Assembly: GCA_013368315.1 (NCBI GenBank)
Contig: JAACJM010000021.1
Coordinates: forward strand, 124,001-188,000
Source: Tetrapyrgos nigripes
Lineage: Eukaryota > Basidiomycota > Agaricomycetes > Agaricales > Campanellaceae
Direction of reading: 5' to 3'
Length of the DNA: 64,000 nt
Shown here: positions 33,419 through 43,540 of the stretch, piece after piece
How positions within the stretch are numbered: the stretch's first letter is position 1
How the letters are laid out: every line of letters begins with the position of its first letter
Position numbers and translations under genes: made by a program
Notes under the pieces: generated by a model
Database searches by the model: none
The model's input: only the letters and a program-made list of their open reading frames with translations
What the model was told of the DNA's origin: nothing

Positions 33419-36400
33419 ATGGCTCACATTAAAGCAAGATCCTTCTTCCGAGAACAAGACCAACGCATGGACACCTCTGACGACGACATACAAGAGTATC
33501 GTGCGCGAATGGTGCCAAGCAAACGACGGTGAGCTCCCATAACTAAGCTGAGATTTAATATGTGACTATAAGGCTTCTTGTTCTTGTAACAGGCCTATCT
33601 CTACCATGCACAATGACCGGGTTGTGGCTTCGAAGAAAACCGGCACTCAACGACACACTCCCGATCGAGTTGTGACTCGTTCTGATGATTCTAAGGAAAG
33701 CTCTACCCGAAGAACTAGGTGAGGATAATCTTTCCTTTATCGCCTTTACATCCATGAACTTCTCTAGTTCTCGAAAACGGAAACCGAGTATTGTAAATTT
33801 CAACGAATCTTCTGTGACAAAGCGTAGGAGGGTTGGAAGTGATGACGTCAGTACTGAAGACTGGACCAGGTACGCCAGCTCCTGGTTTCTGGCGCTAAAC
33901 GGTTTACGACTTCTCATCCTCATTTTAGTTCTCCAATCACGATCGGCGGCCCGTTGACCAACTCGGCAGAGTCCTCTCTTCACCACGGCCCTGTATCCAG
34001 AGTAATCAGGTCTTCGAATTTCCCGAAGCGCCAATCACGAAGAAAGGGAACTGACGAGGCCACTTCACAAGACCAACCAGCCAATAACCCGGAGCAGAAT
34101 TCCCCTCCTGGGCATTCTTCATCCATTCCCGTTCCTGATTTTCCCAATAAGCAAGTATATGATGACGGTCATCCAGTCGGCTATCCGTCATCTCCGATTG
34201 AAGACCCTTCTGGCTTGCCGTCGGCTTCAACCTCTGGTCCAGCAATGGGGAGTGCAGGTACCCTCTTAGAAGAAATGCGGAAAGCTGCTCTGAATTACCA
34301 TAGTGAACGTTCCATGGCTGGACAACATTCGGCTAAGAAGGCTCGTCCAAAAGTCAGGAAGCTAGTTACGACCACGATCCCTCACGATACCGATCAGTCC
34401 TCTATCATCCATGTTTCATCATCTCCAGAACCATCCCCAGAACCTAGACCAACTCGTTTACCCGGCGCGTCTACGGCCGCAGCATCCACGCGAAAGGGCA
34501 AAATTACGAACACGGTGAGCAATGCTACCGTAACTGGAAGGAAGCCAGCAGGTGGAAAGAAGTTGAAAGGGCCTCTGAACAGCAAAGGCGAGAAACCATT
34601 TCCTGATGAATATGCGAGGATGTTGCAGGAGAAGGCGGAGGAACTTCGTGAAAAGGCGCCGAACGAAGGTCAGTTTCTGAGAGGAATGAAAATCTTTTTT
34701 TACGGAGGCGATCGAACGGTTGCCACCTTGCCGACTATTGGGAAAATGGAGAAGGCGCGTCATCTTGAGCGTTGTAGTGTCCTTTTGCACAGAGTATTGA
34801 TGCCGGTGTTCATACAGATCGTTCGGTACGGTGCGGATATAGCGGATGAATACGACTCGGCAGTCGTTACCCACATTATTGTGGACAAAGAAGCAGGGAG
34901 AAGTCCCTTCTTACATGCGTTAAGGCTACGGAAGCTGACGGATATTCCGAACCACATACCAACGCTCAAATGGGGTTGGGTCCAGGATGCGATCTCCAAG
35001 TATCTGAATTATAGACAAACACACAAGGACAATCCCATACCAGACTTCGAGATTACAATGGGTCATTACTGGGATCATGCAAGATTCGGCGAGAGAATCG
35101 ATGCCGGGGGAGACGTGAATGACTTCCTCAGCAAGGCAAGAATGAAGAAGGATGACTTCAGTCATATCTCGTATGTTTTTTCGTGCTTCTCCGTCATGTA
35201 TTACTGATTCACCATAAATTTGGCAGTGAGTTTTCCGTTGACGGAATTGCAACGGGTAAACGTTTCAGCCATAGGGTCAAAGGGCGTGGAGACAATGGAG
35301 ATCTCGAGAATTTGAAGCGGCAGAAGAGCAAGTTTCAGCCTGCGTCTTCGTCCCGAGTTCCATTGGATCTGAAATCTCAGTATCTTGAAGCAAAACTAGC
35401 AAAGGAAGATCCTTTAGAGGAGTTCTACCCACAGGCCATGTCCGAGTGTCTCGAACGTGACGGAGTAAGCTCTTGCCATCGACAATTAGACTGCAGTAGA
35501 AGCTGACAGCCTTGTAGCAGCGATATGGGGAAGTTGACGGGTCTGACGACGAATCCAGTGAGAATATCCAACTTCATATCAGAAAGGTGAGGTCATTCTA
35601 TTTCGGAGACTGTCGAATTGTAGAGCTTAGAGTTTCTCAGGGTGATGGCGGTAAAGGAACTCGGTCTAGGCCCTGCCCAAACCAGGACGTGGTGGACAAG
35701 GTAGCATTTGACGTTGTTCATTGAGTCACCACCGAGCCTCATACGCCATCCTAGCTTGAAGAGTTGATGGAGCTCCATAAAGTGAAACCTTCAGCTGATG
35801 ATAAGTGGCGTGTGTATAGTTATACCAGAAGTACGTTCATTCCACTCTTTCTTGCCGCTCTCTTTCATAGTTGCCTCCGTTGGGATTATTTAGGTATCAG
35901 CAGTCTCAGGAATCATCCCAAACGTATTAGGTCACTAGAAGACGCTCTGGCGCTTCCCGGAATTGGAAAAAAGACAGCGGAGAAGGTCAGTATTATCATC
36001 TATAATGCATCGAATTTGAATAACGGGTATTAAACGCAATATAGATTATGGAGATTATTCGCACCGGAGACCTACGTCGTATTAAATGGGAGAACACTGA
36101 CGATGTCACGGTCTTGAAGCTGTTTCGAGGTGTTTATGGAGTAGGTAAGTATTCAGTGCGGCAAACTCGACTCATGAAGTGCCGTTGATATACTATGTCG
36201 GTTTTACCAGGCAGCAAAACTGGGATGCAGTGGTATAATGCTGGCGTCAGAACCCTCGATGATCTGAGAGCAGGCAAATATGGCATTAAGCTATCCCCTG
36301 CCCAACAAATTGGCCTACGGTACTACAACGGTATGGACCTTCCCGTCTGATTCGCTCAATACTGCGCTTTATTTCCATTGGAGAAAGCACTGACTGCACG

Positions 36401-37525
36401 ATCCATTTCCAGAAATCAATTCACGTATGCCTCGTTCAGAAGCTAGGAGAATATTCGACCTCATCAAAACCATTGGTATGTCCTTCGAATTCACATTGGA
36501 TGAATTGAGTTTCTGACCCGGTGTTCTCCAGCTCTTTCCATCGACCCAGGCCTGGTCCTTCGGCATGTAGGGAGCTATCGGAGGTCAGTTAGTTCATCAA
36601 AGTTTCGTCGTCTATATCAGGCTCACATCTACACAGAGGAAAAGCCGACTGTGGCGATATCGATATCATCATCACCAGGGACGACACTGACGGCAAAACC
36701 CACCACGGTAAGTCGTCCGACTGAGCTCTTCTTTCATTTGGTTTGGCTCACTCATTCATTCTCCCCATGTCATCGTTCGTGTTTGTCTGTACTTAGGAGT
36801 GCTTCGACGACTTCTGAGAAAGCTTCATGCTGCTGGCATCCTCACAGAAGACCTTGCTCTTCCAGAGGACGCTAAATTGGATACTACTTATCGCGGATTG
36901 TGCCATCTCCCGGGAGTTCCAGGTGCACGCCGCCGCCGCATTGATTTTCTATCTACTACCTGGAAGTCTCGAGGTGCAGCTCTTATATATTATACGGTGC
37001 GACGCTGCCTCTTTATGCCATACAAGATACCAGATCACTGAAAGATACTCGCGGCCTCTCTAGGGCGACGATATTGTAGGTCACGGTGTCCTTATTATTG
37101 TCAAGGTTTGAATGAGGTTTTGACCGAAGTCTCTTTACAGTTCAATCGCTCGATACGCCTCAAGGCCCATAAGATGGGCTACTCACTTGATCAGCACGGT
37201 CTTTGGGACGGTGTGATTCGGAATCCCAGTAAGCCAAGGGAGAAGTTCCAGAAAGGTGCGTACTTTTATTCAGAGTATTTATATACTCGTTTTCAAAAAA
37301 AGCTTGACAACGACAATGCTCATTTACCCTTGGTGCCGTTGATTGACAGGCAATATAATTGCTTCTGAGACGGAAGAGGAGATATTCAAAGTTCTAGGGG
37401 TCCCTTGGCAGGAACCCCGTGAACGTGTTAGGAACTTCAACACTGATCTTGAACCTGTCATTCCAAGCCGTCCCGTTAAACCGATTGAGGTTGTAGACGA
37501 AGCAGAAAGTGATTCTGATGATTAA
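33419..37525 (+). CDS. DNA polymerase of family X, lambda type
   Basis: Starts MAHIKARSFFREQDQRMDTS and runs through about 15 exons to DEAESDSDD. Order: a disordered serine/proline-rich N-terminal part (33600-34650); a BRCT domain (about 34680-35080: LRGMKIFFYGG, GADIADEYDSAVVTHIIVD, LKWGWVQDAI); a helical dRP-lyase region (MAVKELGLGPA, WRVYSYTR, SLRNHPKRIRSLEDALALPG); a helix-hairpin-helix GIGKKTAEK; a second in VLKLFRGVYGVGSKTG; and the polymerase palm with CGDIDIIITRDD (metal-binding DxD), the third acid in RRIDFLST, and YYTGDDI/FNRSIRLKA in the sugar-selecting YFTGS position. It fills gaps in base-excision repair and non-homologous end joining in the nucleus. Length and order match fungal Pol4/lambda. 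The YxTG motif ends in D instead of S. Confidence 0.88.
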
Positions 37526-37733
37526 TTTAGAAGGGAAAGTGACATGTATGTACAAGTTGGATTTAACTGGAATGTGTGTATCGATGTAGAGTAGTACTAT
37601 ATAATAACGAACATAATATCACTCTTAACTGAAGCAAGAAATCTAGCTGATCCTAAAGCCACTATCCTTCAAAAGTCCGGGGAAAGAAGAAAAGGTATAT
37701 ATATATATATATATATTACCATGTCGCCGTAAT
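37526..37733. other. 3' spacer with TA microsatellite
   Basis: Region between convergent genes (polymerase plus, dioxygenase minus). It contains an uninterrupted TA dinucleotide run at 37696-37716. No gene. Confidence 0.7.
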
Positions 37734-39045
37734 TTAAGCAGAAGCAGAAGCAGAAGGCATGGCACTAGGCATCCCTCCCCCTCCCCCTCCGGAGAAGGAA
37801 CCTGCCGCGTTTGCGACACCACCATCCTCCGTAAGAGTAGCGGCATTGATTATGGAATAGGATGAAGTGGTGTCAATACCAATGGAGATCCATCCAAAGA
37901 TACCATCCGTAACATCATCACCAAGGAAAACATACTCAGGGAAAGGGTCGATGCCGTCTGCCTGTTCAGGAGCCCACATATCGTCAGCATTCAGGGTAAG
38001 ATTCTGCGTGTTAGAGCTATAAGGCTCAAGAGCGCTGACGGTGCTAATCAGAGATTGGTCCCAGAACAGTTGACCGATGTGGCTGACGTTGGCGCTAGCA
38101 AAGGTGCCGTTGGGGAATTGGGTACCGGCTTGGTGAGCGACTATATGCGTGTGGATGGCGCGGCCTTGATAATGACCAGGGAAAACGGAAAGGAATTGGA
38201 CGACACCATCAGAGTCGGTTTCTTGGATGCCACGGAGGAAGGTGCTATTCTGAGCATAAAGAGTAAGCAACTCGACGGTTTGAATGGAAAAATAGAGGGG
38301 ACGTACAATGTTGGTCGCATCGTTCTCTCCTGCTCCATTGCCGTTGATAACAACTCCAGCGTACACGCCAGTAGCGTTGGCTTGAGTTGTGAAGGAATCA
38401 GACTTTTAAAACAAATCAACCAAAGGAATAAAGTCAACTTACCATGCCAGAAGTCAACGTAGATGCCAGGAACGGGCTCGCAAGTGCTGACGTCGATGAA
38501 TTGAACCTCGGTGTAGTGGTCGATACCTGACTGGTTTTCACGGACATCGAATCGGACATATTCGCCAGTAACGTAGTAAGGGCCTTCAGTAACCTCTGGG
38601 GCCAAGACGCAGGAGCTATTTCCATCGAAAAGAGTAGCCGGATCGGTGTTGTTGGTAATGCCAGTCTCGTTTGAATGATGGTTGATCTTCAGGTAGTCCT
38701 CGAAAGTCGCGCGCTTGTAAGGAACACCTGTAGAGAATAGAGAAGGAAAAATCAGAACCCCTCAACACCTCTTCGAGAGGAAACATACTCACCAGTGCTC
38801 AAACCACGCGTACCCCTCGCGTCACGGGCAAAATTGGCACGACGGGCTCTGGCCTTCTCATATACGCCTCCACGCTTGCTTAACTCGTCCTGGCAGTCGG
38901 CGAGCGAACGGCGAGCGTTTCTCTGGAAGAGGTCACGTTTGACTGCCTCAGGAGAGCCGGGTTGAGGAGGACGATGAGCAGCAGTGAGCTCGACCAGAGA
39001 GGCAACGGCGAGAGCAGCTGAGAGGAGAGAGGAGACGAAGACCAT
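37734..39045 (-). CDS. Secreted intradiol ring-cleavage dioxygenase-like protein
   Basis: Starts MVFVSSLLSAALAVASLVEL followed by TAAHRPPQPG, a clear signal peptide of about 22 residues. The catalytic domain follows: CVLAPEVTEGPYYVTGEYVR (first tyrosine ligand), VPGIYVDFWHG, ATGVYAGV (second tyrosine), GHYQGRAIHTHIVAH (two histidine ligands), DMWAPEQADGIDPFPEYVFL, and a glycine/serine-rich tail ending GGGGGGMPSAMPSASASA. Tyr/Tyr/His/His non-haem Fe(III) ligands are those of intradiol dioxygenases that open catechol-type rings. Secreted forms are common in wood- and litter-decay basidiomycetes and are presumed to act on lignin-derived aromatics. At least three introns. The A/S-rich tail resembles a linker or GPI-type tail, but no hydrophobic end follows. 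Confidence 0.9.
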
Positions 39046-40182
39046 GATGAAAGAGAGAGGAAGATGTTGGAAAGCGAGCTTGCCCGGTGGATTTTTATAT
39101 GGTCCTCATAGGCGTATAGCTTGCCCGTTTGTCGCCTGAAAAAACTTTTTGTAGGCTGCGCACCTGCACCATCGCGTAAGTGAAGTAGAAGTTGTTCAAC
39201 TTGTGTCCGGTAGCACGGTCAATTGGCCAAAAAGATTTCCGTCCACATTGCGAGCCGGTAAAAAGAAATTACTGGAATCCCCAGAACCAAAGATATCGAA
39301 GAGATGTGACTAGGCCTGCAGAAGAACGGATCTTTGTCGGGACGTGTTTCCTGAAGCCATGTACAACTAAGGCTGCGATTATGGAAAAACTCAGAACCCA
39401 ACGATTGCAAGGAAAGATGCGACTGCGGCGCAAGTTCGCCACTGTATCAAGGAAATGCACAGCTTCTGATTGGCTGGAGCATCCTGATTACGACGTTGAC
39501 GACCAGTGGTTTGCTCTTGGCGTCCGCCATCTCGCAAGGTAAAAATGCGAGGCTTCGGGAAGTACTCCAAAAGCATTCAGTAGCACGCAGTGTAGAAGAG
39601 TGTAAATCCTAAAAATATGAACGAAGCAGATTTTCATCAGTCACTGAAGATGTCAAGGTCAAGTGCTTTGCCCCACTGGCAGTCCATCCACAAAGGAAAG
39701 AAAGAGTAGAGCAAGGTCGTCAACGTTGTGGTGACCGTGGCGAAAGCCAGCCCTAAAGTTAGGCTGCAGCCGTCTAAGCGCGTTTGACGCGTCAACGTGT
39801 CAACCATTTCTCTTCCAAATCCTTCAGCAATGACCTATTTTGCCAGCAGGACAGTCCTCAGCTAGTCTGACCCTCAACTTGTCGCCCATCAACGACAAAA
39901 ATGTGCTCTACATCAGTCGTGCACAAGTATGTTACAGTTTTCCTCGAAATTTAATCTATCATGACTGACATTCCTCAGCGTGCAATCAGCATGTCAGAAG
40001 AGGACTCCAAGTGCAGGAATCTGAACTTGTGTATATGCTTGGAGTTCTTCACGATGTAGTTGGTACTGTTGGGTCTGACACGTCACTGCAGGGTTTCATT
40101 GCCCTTTGGTGTCGAGTGACCTGTAGCGATCTGTAGCAGTGGGAGAACGTCTTTTCGGAGGTGTTGCTGTTCGCGTCTGCAG
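39046..40182. other. Intergenic region with a diffuse repeat
   Basis: The dioxygenase 5' region up to about 39180 includes a TATA-like tttttatatgg near 39093. The block 39410-39555 matches 20160-20350 around ctgattggctgga. A possible small intron (gtatgttac to cctcag, 39929-39978) hints at a transcript starting near 39840, perhaps the snoRNA host. No protein gene is recognised. Confidence 0.4.
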
Positions 40183-40388
40183 GTATACAAGACGCGAAGA
40201 CTATGCAGCAAGTGCGTATCTTGCTCATTATCGTAAACGCTTTCTCGTTGACTTTGTCTTTCGGGTCCAGTTTGATAGCCAAGTTGCTTGTAGCAGCGTT
40301 TCCAGCTTCAGACCCTCCTTTTCGAGTGAGTACCCAACCCTATCCTTTTCCACTTCTCGATTCCTACCCATCTACCCTCAATGCAAAT

Positions 40389-40476
40389 GCTCCTGACGAT
40401 GAAACTATAATCAAATCAGTTATCCCTGTCTTAACTATTATGTCGAGACTTTAACCAGACTCTGATCTATACGAGC
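40389..40476 (+). ncRNA. snR38: C/D-box snoRNA, snR38 type, copy 1
   Basis: Box C acgatga (40396-40402), guide cagttatccctgt (40417-40429), box D' ctta (40430-40433) and box D ctga (40462-40465). The outer stem gctc/gagc (40389-40392 with 40473-40476) can extend with gcaa/ttgc. The guide is the exact complement of acagggataactg, a universally conserved 25S rRNA sequence at the peptidyl-transferase centre. By the D'+5 rule the target is the middle G of the AGGGA run, the nucleotide called Gm2815 in yeast and modified through snR38. It lies inside a 220-bp intron. Confidence 0.9.
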
Positions 40477-40654
40477 TTGCTTGTGCTTCCGCGTTCAATA
40501 TCTTCGACTTTTCAATGATATTGCTGACCACTATGTTCTCGACAGCGAAATACGTACGCCTTGACGCTTGACGACTCGGGCTTACCCCTTACGCCTCAAA
40601 TGACAACTGTGCGTTTGTGATCTTTTCTTTTCTTTTCTCCGCTACGGACGTGTT

Positions 40655-40742
40655 TCCATTCCATGATGAGACTAGCATTTTTTCAGTTATCCCTGTCTTA
40701 AGCTTTATGCGTTTGTCGAGAGCTTTACTTTCTGATATCATT
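40655..40742 (+). ncRNA. snR38: C/D-box snoRNA, snR38 type, copy 2
   Basis: A perfect box C atgatga (40663-40669), the same guide cagttatccctgt (40684-40696), box D' ctta (40697-40700) and box D ctga (40732-40735). Outside these elements the sequence differs from copy 1 except for a shared tgtcgaga stretch (around 40714), likely box C' and its flank. It lies inside a 192-bp intron. The terminal stem is weak. The ends are approximate. Confidence 0.88.
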
Positions 40743-41000
40743 CTTCCTTTATTCTCGTTCCGCTGGATCTGCGATGTGCTGACTGACTGTTTGTTACTAG
40801 ATATTGTCGGAACGTCGAGCGCCTTGTGGTCTTGTAATCAACTGCTTTGTGAGGTGGATATCTTCCTCGTCTACTCCCCCTGCTGTTTTCAGTCATTCCT
40901 GTCCTGGAATTTGTGTTGTTCCATCTTCAGCGCTCTGAACTTTCCCTCTATATTTCCGTTATCTAAGCAGCTACTGACTATGTCCATGACAGGTGGTTAA

Positions 41001-41404
41001 TACATCATTACATGATTCACTTTATGACTCCCAGCTCGTCAGAGCATCTTGAACAGCGTTTTTGAAGCTTGAGCGCATGAGCAAGGGTGTTCGGTTCCAG
41101 GATATGTTGCACTGTGAGGCATACAGTACCATTTGTTGTATTTCTTCACCGACAATGAGTTCCACGATGACATTTGAGCGCACATTCCACAGACATGGGC
41201 CAATCATAGATGCAATGCATATGCTCACAAACGTCCAATGGTATCGATGTATGATTATCGTTGGCAAATCGGTTCTGATCGATGAGCCTGCCAAAAATCC
41301 CGAAAAAGCCTGCCCTAAAGCAACGTGATTGATCGTGACTCGTACAAATTTTTGTAGCGCTTTTCCTCCATCCCTTTCACTTTCTCCCTCTTTCCGACCA
41401 AAAA
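41001..41404. promoter_or_regulatory. Upstream region of the EF1B-gamma gene
   Basis: 400 bp before the EF1B-gamma start. A pyrimidine-rich run (cctccatccctttcactttctccctctttccgacc, 41366-41400) immediately precedes the ATG, which is typical of highly expressed fungal translation genes. Open stretches on the minus strand here are chance. Confidence 0.5.
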
Positions 41405-43102
41405 ATGTCTGTTGGCACTCTCTACTATACTCCGTACCAAGCCAAAGCCAAAGCCGTGAGTTTCCATCCAATAGACCGAGAACCTACTTCTCAGTTGATT
41501 TTGATCTGATAGATTAAAGCCGCTGCTGCTTTCGGTGGTGTTACCCTTGACGAACCCACTGGCTACGTCCATTTTGAGACCAATAGAACTCCTGAATTTA
41601 CGGCCAAGTTCCCCTCTGGAAAGGTCCCCGCTTTTGAAGGAAAGGATGGTGCTAAGCTTTTTGAGGGTTACCCTGTTGCTCGCTACAGTGAGTGATTACT
41701 TCCTTTGATTTGATTGACTTTTCTATTGGACATCTATGGTGTCAGAGTGGAGAACGAGTGCTTGAGGATGATATATTTTTCTTTCAGTTATCCCTGTCTT
41801 AACTGCCATGTCGAGATCTTATTTTGAATCTGATTATCAGCACTCCTTATTTCTCCGTTTTTATTACCGAGCTTTTCTCTGACCTTTCTTCTACTTTCTA
41901 GTCGCCTCTCTAGCCCCCAACTCTGGTCTTTTGGGACACAGCCCTGCAGAGGCTGCTCAAGTTGACGCATGGTCCCACCTTGCCGAAGTAGAGTTGGATG
42001 TTTGGAGTGACATTATCAGAGGCATCACTAGCGGCCACATTGCCTACTCCAAACCCGTGTGTTCTTCTCAACTGCGAATTCAAACCCTTCAATTGACGCG
42101 TTCTTCTCTCTAGATCCACACCGCCGCCCTCGAGCGTCAATCTCGAACCCTCAACACCCTCGAAAAACACCTTTCCGCCAACACCTTCTTCGTCGGTGAA
42201 CGCATCACCCTCGCCGACATTTTCATCGCCGCCCTCATCCAACGCAGCGTAAACCTCACCATCGACGCTGCTGTCCGTGCCAACATCCCCAATGTCATCC
42301 GTCACCTCGAGACTATTGTCAACCAGCCTAAACTCAAGGAGGTTTATGGTCCTGTTGAGTATATCGAGAAGGGTATCCAGTTTGTTCCTCCTAAGAAGGA
42401 AGAGAAGCCCAAGCCTGCTGCTGCTCCCAAGGCAGAGAAGAAGCCCAAGGCAAAGGATGATGATGAGGAAGACGAGCCGGATGTGCCTCCTGAGCCCAAG
42501 GCTAAGAACCCTCTTGATGACCTCCCCAAGTCCAGCTTCAACCTCGAAGACTGGAAACGGGCGTACTCCAACAAGGAGACCCGTGGAGCTGGAGGTGCTT
42601 TGGAGTGGCTCTACGAAAAGTTCGTTTTCGTTCCCTCTAATTGTTTTTTTCTTCAATATCTGACTGCTTCCCTTATCCAGCTTCGACAAAGAAGGCTTCT
42701 CCCTCTGGAGAGTGGACTTCAAATACAACAACGAACTCACACAAACCTTCATGTCCTCCAACCAAGTCGGCGGTTTCTTCAACCGTCTCGAGGCTTCTCG
42801 TAAATACCTCTTTGGATCCGTTGGTGTCCTTGGCAAGACCAACGACTCGATTATCAGTGGTGCTTTGATTATCCGTGGTAAGGATATCGAGCCCGTAGTG
42901 AACGTTGCTCCAGATTGGGAATCATACACGTACTCTCCCATTGACCTCTCGGATGCTGCTCAAAAGGAGTTCTTCGAGGGTGCTTTGGCTTGGGATTTGA
43001 AGGTTGATGGAAAGGAGTGGGCTGATGGAAAGAACGTGAGTGCATTTCCCCCCCGTTCGGCTGGGATTGCTGACGGATATCTTTTGCTTGCAGTTCAAGT
43101 AA
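41405..43102 (+). CDS. Translation elongation factor 1B, gamma subunit
   Basis: Exons 41405-41455, 41513-41687, 41902-about 42057, then three further exons ending FK-stop at 43102. N-terminal GST-like domain: MSVGTLYYTPYQAKAKA/IKA, HFETNRTPEFTAKFPSGKVP, AFEGKDGAKLFEGYPVARY. GST C-terminal part: LLGHSPAEAAQVDAWSHLAE, FFVGERITLADIFIAALIQR. A lysine/acidic linker (KKEEKPKPAAAPKAEKKPKA) follows. C-terminal EF1G domain: FNLEDWKRAYSNKE, FSLWRVDFKYNNELTQTFMS, SSNQVGGFFNRLEASRKYLF, FGSVGVLGKTNDSIISGALI. It is part of the eEF1B complex that recharges eEF1A with GTP during translation. Length, about 415 residues, is normal. The third intron is unusually long (214 bp) because it carries the snR38 snoRNA; the others are 55-70 bp. 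Confidence 0.93.
41756..41845 (+). ncRNA. snR38: C/D-box snoRNA, snR38 type, in EF1B-gamma intron
   Basis: Box C aggatga (41765-41771, one mismatch to RUGAUGA), guide cagttatccctgt (41785-41797), box D' ctta (41798-41801) and box D ctga (41830-41833). A perfect 7-bp terminal stem is formed by gagtgct (41756-41762) and agcactc (41839-41845). It sits in the 214-bp intron 41688-41901 of the elongation factor 1B-gamma gene. In budding yeast snR38 is in the intron of TEF4, which encodes the same protein, so host and snoRNA have kept together. Predicted role: 2'-O-methylation of the G equivalent to yeast 25S G2815. Confidence 0.93.
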
Positions 43103-43540
43103 ACGTGCCCTGGCGCGTGGTTTTTGAGGTTTCTTTTGTATCGTTCCCTTTTTCCTTCCTTTCTTGCTAGAGTCACTTTTCATCTGCCTCTATATCTTTC
43201 ATGGTGGCAGCCCTTCATGCTGTCGTTGTTTATATAGCTGTTTCACTAGTGGTGTCGTCTTAGTTGTACAAGAGAAGTGAAATAAAAGAAATGTTTTCAT
43301 AGGGCACTTTTTTCTATACCGTTCTGGTTCAGGGGCTAGGACCAAGAATAAGCAACCTAGAAAAGGATAATCTAATCTGTAGCGCTATCTGCCGGTTATC
43401 AAATATCGATTTTTCAATGGATTTAGTCCCAGCGTCTCCCACTGACTCGTCTTGATCTCTTTTGACTCGTTCATCGAGTTTTTAAACTCCCCTTTCTTCT
43501 TTTTCGTTCTTCCGCTTTTCAAACTCTTCAAAACGAAAAA
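43103..43540. promoter_or_regulatory. Spacer between EF1B-gamma and La
   Basis: 440 bp containing the EF1B-gamma 3' end and La 5' region. Pyrimidine-rich stretches (ccctttcttctttttcgttcttccg, near 43490) lie shortly before the La start. No gene. Confidence 0.5.

Larger units (their letters stand above)
40183..41000 (+). other. Spliced transcript hosting two snoRNAs
   Basis: Two long introns with good signals are visible: 40326-40545 (gtgagt to gacag, branch ttgctgac) and 40609-40800 (gtgcgt to actag). Each contains one snR38-type snoRNA. The exon between them is 63 bases. The frame is open through the junctions (LLIIVNAFSLTLSFGSS, then RRNTYALTLDDSGLPLTPQ), so a small membrane-like protein is possible, but no family is recognised and a non-coding host of the GAS5/UHG kind is equally likely. 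The 5' and 3' ends are not determined. Confidence 0.5.

Noticed and set aside
41910..42941. 343-codon minus-strand open frame inside EF1B-gamma
   Set aside because: Antisense to a well-supported coding sequence and without a family motif; an effect of codon bias in a highly expressed gene.
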